In this document: piece after piece, positions 22,994 through 31,768 of the stretch
How the letters are laid out: each line of letters opens with the position of its first letter
Numbering within the stretch: position 1 is the stretch's first letter
Origin: Candidatus Omnitrophota bacterium
GTDB lineage: Bacteria > Omnitrophota > Gorgyraeia > 2-01-FULL-45-10
Reading direction: 5' to 3'
DNA length: 40,202 bases
NCBI GenBank assembly: GCA_018823705.1
Contig: JAHJHP010000039.1
Span: 1 to 40,202, forward strand
The notes under the pieces: generated by a model
Databases searched by the model: none
Told to the model about the DNA's origin: nothing
The model's input: only the letters and a program-made list of their open reading frames with translations
Made by a program: the position numbers and the translations under genes

Positions 22994-24886
22994 ATGTGCG
23001 GCATAGCGGGTATCGTAAATCTGGATAAAGCGCCCATTCAGAAGGATGTTCTCGAAGCCATGGTGCGCTCCGAGCGTCATCGTGGCCCTGACGATAGCGG
23101 CTATTATGTGAACGGTAATGTCGGGCTCGGGCACGCGCGCCTTTCGATCATCGATCTTTCTAAGGACGCCAGCCAGCCGATGTGTAATGAAGGCTCGCGC
23201 CTCTTCATTGTCCATAACGGTGAGATATACAACTATATTGAGCTCCGGAAAGAGCTTGCCGGTCTTGGCCATGTCTTTAAGTCCAGAAGCGACACGGAAG
23301 TGATCCTCCATGCCTACGAAGAATGGGGAGAGGGCTGCCTTACGCGATTTAACGGTATGTGGGCCTTTGCCATTCTCGACCTGAATAAGAGAAAACTATT
23401 TTGCGCCAGAGACAGGTTCGGCGTAAAACCGTTTTACTACCATCATGATAACGGCGCGTTCGTATTTGCGTCGGAGATAAAGTCGTTATTATGCCATCCC
23501 AGGATAAGGCGCGAGCCAAACGATAACGCCGTATATAACTATCTGGCCTCCGGATATGGCTACATGGATATATCGGATGAGACGTTCTTTGAAGGTATCA
23601 GGCAGCTTAAGCCGGCGCACTATATGATAGTATCCTTAGCCGATGGGCGGATGACTCAAAAGAGGTATTGGGATCTCGATCCGCGCAATAAGGCGCGCGT
23701 TATTGACGAGGAATCGGTATATCGTAAGTTTTATGATCTCTTTGAAGATTCGATACGTCTGCGGCTGCGCAGTGACGTCCCCCTTGGCGTTTCCTTGAGC
23801 GGCGGGCTTGACTCTTCTTCGGTTGCATGCGTTGCCGTCCGTCTTATAAAGGGAAATACCCTGCAGACATTTTCGTCATGTTTCGACGAAGCGGAGTATG
23901 ATGAGAGAAAGTATATAGCGCAAGTTCTGGACATGACAAAAGCGGGCGCTAATTTCATATTTACCTCCCCGGAGAAACTGTTCGATGAGCTTGGACAGAT
24001 AGTGTGGCATCAGGAAGAGCCCTACAGCACTTTGAGTATATTTCCCCAGTGGTATGTGATGAAGCTTGCGCGTGAAAAAGGGGTTAAAGTCCTTTTGACC
24101 GGCCAGGGCGGAGATGAGGCTCTGGGAGGGTACCATAAGTATTATTTCTACCTCTTTGCGGACCTCTTATATTCAGGTAAATTTGGCGAAGCCGGCAATG
24201 AAATAAAACGATACGGAGAATTACAGGGTGACAGGACTCCGGTGGCAGGCAAAGTCCTGAAGATCATGGCATCCCATCTGGCGGGGCAGGGAGTTAAGAA
24301 TATGCTTAAGCGCGTCAGCCGACAAGCGGCGCCATCGTATCTGTCCAGGGAATTCGTCGGCCAAAACACGAACAGGGTATTTACGGAAAAGCGGTTTGGC
24401 AGCATACTGAACAATGATCTTTATAATGCGCTGAAGATATCGCCGCTGCCGTCGCTCCTGCATATCGATGACCGTTCAAGCATGGCCCATTCTGTCGAGA
24501 GCCGCGCGCCGCTCCTGGATTACCGTCTTATCGAATACGTCTTCTCACTCGGGCCGGAGTACAAGATACGGGACGGGATAACCAAATATCTTCTCAGGCG
24601 GTCGATGAAAGGAGTCCTTCCCGAAGACGTGAGGACGCGTACCGACAAGATGGGCTTCGCGACGCCGCTTGAAAGATGGTTCAGGACGAGACTGGAAGGG
24701 AAGGTTCGCGACATTATAAACTCAGATTCATTCCGGAAACGCTCCTATTTTGATCAGGCGGAGGTTGAGAAGAAATTGAATACTTTTATGCGCGGAAAAG
24801 GCAACCCGGGTGACAATAGCCATTTCACGATCTGGAGCTGGGTCAATCTCGAGCTCTGGATGAGAAAATTTATAGATGAAAACTGA
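22994..24886 (+). CDS. asnB: Asparagine synthase (glutamine-hydrolysing)-type amidotransferase
   Basis: A 630-residue AsnB-family protein. The N-terminal glutaminase domain starts MCGIAGIVNL with Cys2 as the Ntn nucleophile, HRGPDDSGYY, LSIIDLS and FIVHNGEIYNY. The synthase domain has the ATP pyrophosphatase loop SLSGGLDSSS (267-276), TGQGGDEALGGYHKY and DDRSSMAHSVESRAPLLDY. The start is ATG 22994, because Cys must be residue 2; the frame reaches back six codons. In O-antigen loci AsnB homologues such as WbpS amidate uronic acids; with ugd- and wbpA-type genes present that is a likely role here, though plain asparagine synthesis cannot be excluded. Overlaps the next gene by 11 nt. Confidence 0.93.
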   Translation: MCGIAGIVNLDKAPIQKDVLEAMVRSERHRGPDDSGYYVNGNVGLGHARLSIIDLSKDASQPMCNEGSRLFIVHNGEIYNYIELRKELAGLGHVFKSRSDTEVILHAYEEWGEGCLTRFNGMWAFAILDLNKRKLFCARDRFGVKPFYYHHDNGAFVFASEIKSLLCHPRIRREPNDNAVYNYLASGYGYMDISDETFFEGIRQLKPAHYMIVSLADGRMTQKRYWDLDPRNKARVIDEESVYRKFYDLFEDSIRLRLRSDVPLGVSLSGGLDSSSVACVAVRLIKGNTLQTFSSCFDEAEYDERKYIAQVLDMTKAGANFIFTSPEKLFDELGQIVWHQEEPYSTLSIFPQWYVMKLAREKGVKVLLTGQGGDEALGGYHKYYFYLFADLLYSGKFGEAGNEIKRYGELQGDRTPVAGKVLKIMASHLAGQGVKNMLKRVSRQAAPSYLSREFVGQNTNRVFTEKRFGSILNNDLYNALKISPLPSLLHIDDRSSMAHSVESRAPLLDYRLIEYVFSLGPEYKIRDGITKYLLRRSMKGVLPEDVRTRTDKMGFATPLERWFRTRLEGKVRDIINSDSFRKRSYFDQAEVEKKLNTFMRGKGNPGDNSHFTIWSWVNLELWMRKFIDEN

Positions 24887-25688
24887 TATCTATAGTCAAA
24901 AGGCATGGGTGGACAAATTCATAAGCCGTTGTCCGGCGGATGATTCCGACGCGGAGAGAGTCAGAAAGATAGTCGAAATGATCCCCGTGGACGTGTCGAC
25001 CGTGCTGGATGTCGGCATCGGAGGAGGGTATATCTACAAGGAACTCAGGAAAAAGAAAAGCTTGAGGTGCGCCGGTATAGATCTATCCCTTGAACTTGTA
25101 AAAAGGCTCGATGAGCCGGCCATATGTGTCGGGGATGCCGGGGAGATCCCTTTCAGAAGCGAACAGTTCGACCTTGTGCTGGCGGCCGATCTGCTGGAGC
25201 ATATAAAAGACGAATTTTTTAGGCAGACTGTTTCTGAGATCAAGAGGGTGTCCAGGAAGTACATACTGATCAACAGCCCCTATAAAGACGCCATTGACTG
25301 GCCGGTTGCCCTTTGCGATAGATGCAACGGAGAATTCAACGTTTACGGCCATATGCAGGTGATCGATACAGGCCTGATAAGGCGCGCGTTTCCGAAAGAG
25401 GAATTTGATGTTGTGATATCAGAGATCTTCGGAAGAAAGCGTAGCACGAGGCCGGCGCCGCTGGTATACATCGCGAGGAGATTCGGCAAAGTGTACAGCG
25501 AGGAAGGGGCCGTGTGCCCTTATTGCTTTAACATATCGATCAGGCCCCCGGACAGAAATTTCGCCGAAGTATTGATCGGACGGATGATGGCGGCGACATT
25601 CTTTTTTATGGATAGGGCCGTCCCATCGTTATTAAAACAGGGCAGCGAAATACGCGTTCTGTTGAGGAAAAAAGATGCGATTCAATAG
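24876..25688 (+). CDS. SAM methyltransferase with two CxxC pairs
   Basis: A 270-residue class I methyltransferase: VLDVGIGGGYIY (about 43-54) is motif I, VGDAGEIPFRSEQFDLVLAADLLEHI gives motifs II-III. Unlike its relatives here it has two cysteine pairs, CDRC (147-150, followed by a His at 159) and CPYC (214-217), a possible zinc-binding insertion in the second half. No known substrate. Start ATG overlaps asnB by 11 nt and the end overlaps the radical SAM gene by 14 nt, so all three are likely translated together, suggesting linked steps. Confidence 0.82.
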   Translation: MKTDIYSQKAWVDKFISRCPADDSDAERVRKIVEMIPVDVSTVLDVGIGGGYIYKELRKKKSLRCAGIDLSLELVKRLDEPAICVGDAGEIPFRSEQFDLVLAADLLEHIKDEFFRQTVSEIKRVSRKYILINSPYKDAIDWPVALCDRCNGEFNVYGHMQVIDTGLIRRAFPKEEFDVVISEIFGRKRSTRPAPLVYIARRFGKVYSEEGAVCPYCFNISIRPPDRNFAEVLIGRMMAATFFFMDRAVPSLLKQGSEIRVLLRKKDAIQ

Positions 25689-27156
25689 GGTATTACTGGT
25701 CCAGGCTAAATATGATTCGGCGTTTTCGAACGTTTTCCCTGCCGGCATAGGGTCTCTCTCCGAGACCCTGGATCACGAGGGCTTAACAAATGATGTTTTT
25801 GACCTGAACGTCAAAAGGAATACCGAAGGTATGCTTCACGACAAGATAAGGCATTTCAAGCCGGATCTCATCGGTTTCAGCATGATGAGCCTCAATTATA
25901 AGTATAACTATGGTGTGATAGAACGGCTTAAAGCTATCTTCAAAGATGTGAAGGTTGTGGTGGGCGGCGCTCACCTTTCCACAATAAGAAAAGAGGTCCT
26001 TGAGAATTGCAAGGCGATAGATTACGGCGTGACCCTGGAAGGAGAACATACGCTTTTGGAGCTCATGAAAGGCGACGAAGATGAGCCGGATATAAAGGGG
26101 TTGCTATACAGGGACGCCGGCAGAATAATCTATAACGGCGACAGGCCGTTTATCCAGGATCTCGACAGCCTGCCATATCCTCGATACAAGAAATTTAACA
26201 AGAGCGATTATTCGACCCTTGTGTCGCTCTTCTCTTCAAGGGGGTGCCCTTTTGAATGCACCTTCTGCCCTACAAAGCTTGCTATAGGGCGCAGGTTCTT
26301 TACTCGTTCCGCGAAAAGCGTAGTCGACGAAATGCAATACCACTACGATCTGGGCTACCGGGATTTCACTTTCAGGGATGATAACTTCACCCTTGTCCGT
26401 GACAGGGTTTATGAGATCTGCGATGAGATAGAGAAGAGGAGTTTTAGGGACATCTATCTTATGTGTGATGCAGGTGTGAGGGCGGATAAAGTTGACCGCG
26501 ATATCCTGAAAAGGATGAAAGATGTAGGGTTCAAAATGGTAGCCATAGGCGTAGAGGCGGGAAACGACAGGGTATTGAAGATTATAAAGAAGAGTGAGAC
26601 GATAGCCGAAATAGACAGGGCGATAAAGACAGCCTGCGAGCTGGACTATATAGTGGAGTTATTTCTTCTTATAGGCGCGCCCGGGGAGACCTGGAAAGAC
26701 TTTGAGGACACATTGAGCATCGCTACGCGCTACCCGGTAATGATAACCAGTTTCTATCATATACTCCCTTATCCGAACACAGAGCTGTTTGACTTCGTTA
26801 AAAGCAATAATTATCTCCTGAGAAGCTATGAGGAGTATCTTAACGATGGTTCGCAGAGAGTCAATACGCCCTTTTTCGCTACGCCCGAATTTTCTTACGA
26901 GCTTAGAAAGAAAGCGTTTAATTACGCGTACAAGGTGACATCGAAACACGTTAAAAAGGCCAAAATAGCTTATTCCAGGAAAAATGTGCATAAAAAATTG
27001 AGAGCGATGGGGATGGGCGACAAACTGGCATCCTTTTTTGCGAGGATATATACGGCGGATCTTCTCTTTGATCTGCTTTCCAGCAATAAGCTGCTGGCCA
27101 TATTGAAGAAAAATATGAAAAGGCGTGCCGCAGTAAAGAGCGCCGGGATTCAATAA
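25675..27156 (+). CDS. Cobalamin-type (B12-binding domain) radical SAM enzyme
   Basis: A 493-residue protein of the BchE/HpnP-like architecture: an N-terminal B12-binding-like Rossmann domain (about 1-155, with FPAGIGSLSETL and VVGGAHLS at 95-102) and a radical SAM TIM barrel with the cluster motif C191-P-F-E-C195-T-F-C198, FRDDNFTL and VAIGVEAGNDRVLK. The DxHxxG lower-ligand motif is missing, as in many class-B type enzymes where cobalamin binds His-off or not at all. The family does methyl transfers to unactivated carbon, ring formation and more. Located between methyltransferase and another radical SAM gene. Function in the glycan locus is unknown. Confidence 0.88.
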   Translation: MRFNRVLLVQAKYDSAFSNVFPAGIGSLSETLDHEGLTNDVFDLNVKRNTEGMLHDKIRHFKPDLIGFSMMSLNYKYNYGVIERLKAIFKDVKVVVGGAHLSTIRKEVLENCKAIDYGVTLEGEHTLLELMKGDEDEPDIKGLLYRDAGRIIYNGDRPFIQDLDSLPYPRYKKFNKSDYSTLVSLFSSRGCPFECTFCPTKLAIGRRFFTRSAKSVVDEMQYHYDLGYRDFTFRDDNFTLVRDRVYEICDEIEKRSFRDIYLMCDAGVRADKVDRDILKRMKDVGFKMVAIGVEAGNDRVLKIIKKSETIAEIDRAIKTACELDYIVELFLLIGAPGETWKDFEDTLSIATRYPVMITSFYHILPYPNTELFDFVKSNNYLLRSYEEYLNDGSQRVNTPFFATPEFSYELRKKAFNYAYKVTSKHVKKAKIAYSRKNVHKKLRAMGMGDKLASFFARIYTADLLFDLLSSNKLLAILKKNMKRRAAVKSAGIQ

Positions 27157-27158
27157 CC

Positions 27159-28232
27159 ATGAATATGAAAGCCCTGAAAGAGCTGTCGGGAATAATTTTA
27201 CAGGACCATACATTCGGCCAAAAGCTGAATTATTGCAAGTATCTCTTTTTCCCCAAAAAGGAAGTATTGGATTACGACCCCGTTACGATATCGATAGTGG
27301 CGACCGGCCGTTGTACTCTGTCATGCGATATGTGTCCGACTCACTCGCGCCTGACGTCAAAAGAGTATGAGCATGCTCAGGCCATTGTCAGGGACGTTGA
27401 CCTCGATACATTTAAAAAAATGATCGACAGGTTCGGCAGGGCGACCACCATCCACATAATAGGCTCAGGCGAACCGCTTCTGAATAAGGATTTATTTGAA
27501 ATGGTCGAATACGCGGCCGGCAAGCGGATAACGGTGAAGATGTTCTCGAACGGGACGACCATAGAGCAGAATATCGACAAGCTGCTTGCCTCGAGGCTGG
27601 ACGGGATAACGGTAAGCCTGAACGGCCAGAATGCCGGGGAGTTCTCGAGGATGACAGGCATGCCGGCGGAGGCGTATCGCGGAATTTATGATGCTACAAA
27701 GCGGCTCATCGATAAGAGAAATAAGATAGGAGCCAGGCTTAAGGTGAAGTTGTCGTTTATAATAGACAGGTTTAATTACAGGTCCATGCCCGAAATGATA
27801 GAAGTTGGCCTGGCCCTCGGCGCGGACCATATATTTTTATGTAATTTTTTACACTCGCCGTATGACGGCCTTCGCGCGCATGAGCGTGTGCTTATGATAG
27901 AAGGGGAAGTGGCCCGGGAACTAAAAACCATCATCGGCAAGTATTCGGCGGCAGTATCCAGGAAAGTGACATGGCCTGTGCCGGTCGACTCTCGGCAGCG
28001 CTTCAATAAGTGCTCGACGCATTTTTCGCAGATCCGGTTTGACGGCGATGGCAATGTCTCAAGTTGTTCGATGATGCTCCTTAATATGGCCGGCCATGGC
28101 CATTATGAAGAAGAGGATGTCTGGAATAACGATTTCTTCAGAAAGATGAGAAGAACGTTCCTCGATGGCAGCGGAAAGGATATCCCGGAGCCGTGTAAAG
28201 CATGTCCTGATAATAAAGGCGTTTCCATATAA
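27159..28232 (+). CDS. Radical SAM enzyme with SPASM-like C-terminal cysteines
   Basis: A 357-residue radical SAM protein with no B12 domain. The 4Fe-4S motif is C52-T-L-S-C56-D-M-C59 in VATGRCTLSCDMCPTHSRL, followed by HIIGSGEPLLNKDLF (the GGEP-like motif). C285, C303, C346 and C349 (NVSSCSMMLLN, CKACPDN) near the C terminus look like a SPASM/twitch auxiliary cluster. Such enzymes modify peptides, or sugars as in aminoglycoside dehydrogenation. It starts 2 nt after the previous gene; ATG 27165 is an alternative start. The substrate is unknown; the co-transcribed glycan genes suggest a sugar or lipid-linked intermediate. Confidence 0.86.
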   Translation: MNMKALKELSGIILQDHTFGQKLNYCKYLFFPKKEVLDYDPVTISIVATGRCTLSCDMCPTHSRLTSKEYEHAQAIVRDVDLDTFKKMIDRFGRATTIHIIGSGEPLLNKDLFEMVEYAAGKRITVKMFSNGTTIEQNIDKLLASRLDGITVSLNGQNAGEFSRMTGMPAEAYRGIYDATKRLIDKRNKIGARLKVKLSFIIDRFNYRSMPEMIEVGLALGADHIFLCNFLHSPYDGLRAHERVLMIEGEVARELKTIIGKYSAAVSRKVTWPVPVDSRQRFNKCSTHFSQIRFDGDGNVSSCSMMLLNMAGHGHYEEEDVWNNDFFRKMRRTFLDGSGKDIPEPCKACPDNKGVSI

Positions 28233-28243
28233 AAGAGAGGGTT

Positions 28244-29713
28244 ATGATGTCCGCACCTGATAAGAATAAAAGAGTGATCATTGTGAGGGTCGAGAGCGAT
28301 ATTGTGCTCCATCCACTGGGGACGCTCTATATGGGTAACGAGCTCAAGAAGGCCGGTTACGATGTCAGGGTCTATAATATATTCAAACATGAGATAGCCC
28401 GGACCGTAGAGGCGATCGTGGAAGCTAAGCCGCTTTTTGCCGGTTTTTCCACTATGACGGGATTGCAGACGAAATACACCCATCAGATGTCGGAGGCTGT
28501 AAGGGCCCGCGACAAAGATATTAAGATCGTATGGGGCGGCGTCCATCCGACCCTGCTTCCGGAAGATTGCCTGAAGGAAAATTGCGTCGATATTGTGGTA
28601 ATGGGCGAAGGAGAGGAGATCATCGTCGCGTTGGCGGATTGTCTTTTAAGCGGCGGTGACCTGAAAGGCGTCAGAGGGATAGGATACAAAAGCGCGGGCA
28701 AGCTCGTTATCGACTCACAGCGCCAGTTTATTAAGGATCTCGATAAATATGAGCCCGACTGGAGCCTTCTGGACGATTTTGAGAAATGCGTGACGACGCT
28801 TCCGGATGGTATGCGGCAGATGGATTTCGTCGCTTCAAGAGGGTGTCCTTATAATTGCGCTTTCTGTTATAACCTCAAGTTCAACGATAGGCGCTGGCGC
28901 AAGCATTCTTTCGAATACGTGATAAACAAGATAGGGTATCTCAGGCGCGAGCATAATATACGGGCGATCCATTTTCACGATGACAACTTCTTTGTGGATA
29001 TGGAACGGGCGTTCCGCATCCTGGAAGCGTTAAAGAATATGGACGTTATAGCCACCTCATGCATGATACGCCTTGAGGTTATAAGCGATGATATAGTTAA
29101 TCGGCTAAGGGCGCTCGGTGTCAGGCGGATATTTGTAGGTGTCGAATCGGGTTCGGACAGGGTATTGAAGATGATTAACAAGGAGTTGACGCGTGAGACG
29201 ATACTTGAGAAATTCAGGCTCCTGTCGAAGTTCAGGGATATCTCCGTAACCGCGGCATGTATCATAGGATTTCCTACGGAGACCTGGAATGACATCTATA
29301 AGACGATAGACCTCGGGGTAACGATCTCCGAAATATTCCCTGATGTCGTGGTAACTTTCCAGACTTTTATACCGTATCCCGGCTCGCGACTCTACGAGGT
29401 CGCCCTCGAGAACGGTTTTTCACTCCCCCGGCATATGTCAGAGTATGACACGTTCGATACCTATAAGGGCGAGATGAATCTGACGTGGCTGCCATGGGCC
29501 GATGAGAAGACCAAGACCATATTCTATAGAATCGATAAGTACGGGAAGCTCCTGACCCACTCGAAGGGCTCCAGCCCGTTGAGAACGGCCGGCAAGGAGC
29601 TCTTCTACAGGCTGAGTAAGGCGCGCCTCAGAAACAGGTTCTTCGCCTTCCCTTGGGAGATATCCGTACTGCATAAGTTTAACAGATACTATAATCCGAA
29701 ATGCCCGATATGA
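28244..29713 (+). CDS. Cobalamin-type radical SAM enzyme, second
   Basis: A 489-residue B12-domain radical SAM protein, paralogous to the product of 25675-27156. The B12-like domain (about 10-150) has HPLGTLYMGNELKKAGYD and VWGGVHPTLLPEDC (97-109); the cluster motif is C201-P-Y-N-C205-A-F-C208, then FHDDNFFVD and IFVGVESGSDRVLKMI. DxHxxG is absent. Shared FxDDNF and VxxGVExGxDRVLK stretches show the relationship, but the N-terminal domains differ, so they may act on different substrates. The gene ends in a 4-nt ATGA overlap with the glycosyltransferase. Putative C- or P-methylation or rearrangement chemistry. Confidence 0.88.
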   Translation: MMSAPDKNKRVIIVRVESDIVLHPLGTLYMGNELKKAGYDVRVYNIFKHEIARTVEAIVEAKPLFAGFSTMTGLQTKYTHQMSEAVRARDKDIKIVWGGVHPTLLPEDCLKENCVDIVVMGEGEEIIVALADCLLSGGDLKGVRGIGYKSAGKLVIDSQRQFIKDLDKYEPDWSLLDDFEKCVTTLPDGMRQMDFVASRGCPYNCAFCYNLKFNDRRWRKHSFEYVINKIGYLRREHNIRAIHFHDDNFFVDMERAFRILEALKNMDVIATSCMIRLEVISDDIVNRLRALGVRRIFVGVESGSDRVLKMINKELTRETILEKFRLLSKFRDISVTAACIIGFPTETWNDIYKTIDLGVTISEIFPDVVVTFQTFIPYPGSRLYEVALENGFSLPRHMSEYDTFDTYKGEMNLTWLPWADEKTKTIFYRIDKYGKLLTHSKGSSPLRTAGKELFYRLSKARLRNRFFAFPWEISVLHKFNRYYNPKCPI

Positions 29714-31068
29714 GTTACGGTAAAAGAAAGGTCCTGATCATTTCTTATGTCTGGCCGCCGATGGAGGGCGTAGGCCTGATGAGGGCGATGAAGTTTGTCA
29801 AATATCTCCCTGAAAACGGCTGGGAGCCTATAGTATTGACGATAAAAGCTGAAAAGTCTGCCGCGCAGGCAGGATCGATCCCATCGTGCGATACGAAGGT
29901 ATTCAGAAGCGATTACAGGGATGTAGCGGGTGAAATCAAGAGATTATTCTCTGTAAAAAGAGCGCGGTGCGGGAACGATGGTCATAATGAAGCCGCGCGA
30001 AAAGGATGTGAAAAGAGCAGGCGATCTCCATCGTTTATTCGTGAAATGGTCCTGATCCCCGATGATCAGATAGGGTGGTACAAGTTCGCGGTAGATGAGG
30101 GCAGGAAGATCGTAGGGAGAGAGGGCGTAGACCTGATAATAAGTACCTCTCCTCCGGAGACGGCCCATTTAATCGGGCGTGCCTTAAAAAAGGCATTCAA
30201 TATACCGTGGGTAGCGGATCTCAGAGACCTATGGTCCGAAGATCATTTCAGGGAGAGGCCTTTTATTAAAAAGTTAGTGCTGCGTCGCATCGAAAAGACG
30301 GTGCTTAAAGACGCGGACAGGGTGGTGACCGTTTCGGAGCCGTGGGCAGAGACGCTGAGGCTTTCATTAGGCGCCGGCAAGAATAAGGTCGAGGTTATTG
30401 AGAATGGTTTTGACGAGGAAGATTTCGGTAAAGCCGTTTATGGCGGAAATAAGAAATTTACGATATCGTATACAGGAAAATTGCATGCCGACAAACAGCC
30501 GGTGGCCGGCCTATTTAAAATTTTAAAAGACCTCATAGGTGAAGGGCGGATAGACCGGGACAGAATACAGGTTGATTTTTATGTGATGGGATATGCCAAA
30601 CCGGATATCAGTGAGATGGCCCGATCTTATGGTTTAAACGGAGTCGTTTTTGAGCATGGCATGGTCGATTATAAGAGATCCCTGGAGATCCAGAGAGTAT
30701 CCGACGTATTGCTTTTTATACAATGGCAGGGCAGAGGCGGCGATGGATGGTATTCGGCGAAGATTTACGATTATATCGGCTCGGGAAGGCCTATTCTGGC
30801 GTTGGCCGGGAAAAGAGGCATCGTCGCGGACCTTATATCGGAAACATCCAGCGGGATCATGGCGGAGGATGAGGTCAGCCTCCGGGAAGCCCTGCTGAAG
30901 TTATACTGTGAACATGTTGAAAATGGTTTTGTTAAATATGCCGGGAACGAAGCCAATATTGCCAACCATTCACGGAAGATGAGGGCCAGAAAACTGGCCG
31001 CGCTCCTGGATTCGGTCATAACGAAGGGCTTAGGTGACGGCTCCGTCCGGAAGGTGAAAGATGAATGA
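29710..31068 (+). CDS. GT4-like glycosyltransferase
   Basis: A GT-B fold glycosyltransferase of about 452 residues. It starts KRKVLIISYVWPPMEGVGLMRAMKFVKYLPENGWEPIVLT, the typical N-domain of GT4 enzymes, with LIISTSPPETAHLIG, WVADLRDLWSE and VTVSEPWAETL in the middle and VEVIENGFDEEDF followed by FTISYTGKLHADKQP at the start of the C-domain. ATG 29710 gives the 4-nt ATGA overlap seen at other junctions; ATG 29701 is three codons earlier in the same frame. It would add a sugar to the lipid-linked repeat unit at the cytosolic face. Donor and linkage unknown. Overlaps the next gene by 8 nt. Confidence 0.85.
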   Translation: MSYGKRKVLIISYVWPPMEGVGLMRAMKFVKYLPENGWEPIVLTIKAEKSAAQAGSIPSCDTKVFRSDYRDVAGEIKRLFSVKRARCGNDGHNEAARKGCEKSRRSPSFIREMVLIPDDQIGWYKFAVDEGRKIVGREGVDLIISTSPPETAHLIGRALKKAFNIPWVADLRDLWSEDHFRERPFIKKLVLRRIEKTVLKDADRVVTVSEPWAETLRLSLGAGKNKVEVIENGFDEEDFGKAVYGGNKKFTISYTGKLHADKQPVAGLFKILKDLIGEGRIDRDRIQVDFYVMGYAKPDISEMARSYGLNGVVFEHGMVDYKRSLEIQRVSDVLLFIQWQGRGGDGWYSAKIYDYIGSGRPILALAGKRGIVADLISETSSGIMAEDEVSLREALLKLYCEHVENGFVKYAGNEANIANHSRKMRARKLAALLDSVITKGLGDGSVRKVKDE

Positions 31069-31768
31069 CTTGTTGTGGAGATTAATAAAGAGCTTTTCCT
31101 ATCGCACCGCTGAAGCGGCTTACAGGATATTTCCAAAAAAAGCGACGCTGACGTTTTATTGTTACATGACATATATTATGCGCGCCCTGACATGGAGACT
31201 CGCATGCAAATATTATGGGCGATCGATGGCAGAGTACCGGGGCGATGTACCGGATTTTGTTCTATCGCACATTATGCCGGGTGATATCGTGATCGATGTG
31301 GGCTGCGCGGAAGGCAACTTGACGCGTCTGGTGGCAAAAAAAGCGAAAAAAGTGGTCGCTGTAGATATAGACAAGGATTATCTGACAGCCATAGATAAGA
31401 CCGAGGAAGGGTTGCGGAACGCGACATTTATTTATGGCGATATTGCAGGCCTGAAGTTCGACGAGACCTTCGACGTCGCTATCCTTGTTCACACTATAGA
31501 GCATATGGATAACGCGAATACTATATTGAATAAGATCTCCGGGATTGCCCGGAAGATCATAGTCGAAACGCCGGATCAGGAGTCGGATTGGCTGACCAAG
31601 ACGCTTCTGGACCTTGGGATAGAGGAGCGCGGCGACGATAAGCATGTTAAGTTATACGACGGAGCCTCTTTGAAGGAATCTCTTGAGCAGAACGGCTGGT
31701 CGGACGTAGTTATTTCTAAAGGTGTCGGCGCGGTGCGCGCTGTGGCGGCTTCGAAATCGTTCAAATGA
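31061..31768 (+). CDS. Class I SAM-dependent methyltransferase
   Basis: A 235-residue methyltransferase with VIDVGCAEGNLTRLVAKKAKKVVAVDID (motif I and the acidic ribose-binding residue), DIAGLKFDETFDVAILVHTIEHMDN and IVETPDQESDWLT. An N-terminal stretch with hydrophobic residues may interact with membrane. It starts 8 nt inside the end of the GT4 gene behind GGAAGGTG and ends in an ATGA overlap with the deacetylase-like gene. Probably decorates a sugar or carrier; specificity not visible. Confidence 0.85.
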   Translation: MNDLLWRLIKSFSYRTAEAAYRIFPKKATLTFYCYMTYIMRALTWRLACKYYGRSMAEYRGDVPDFVLSHIMPGDIVIDVGCAEGNLTRLVAKKAKKVVAVDIDKDYLTAIDKTEEGLRNATFIYGDIAGLKFDETFDVAILVHTIEHMDNANTILNKISGIARKIIVETPDQESDWLTKTLLDLGIEERGDDKHVKLYDGASLKESLEQNGWSDVVISKGVGAVRAVAASKSFK

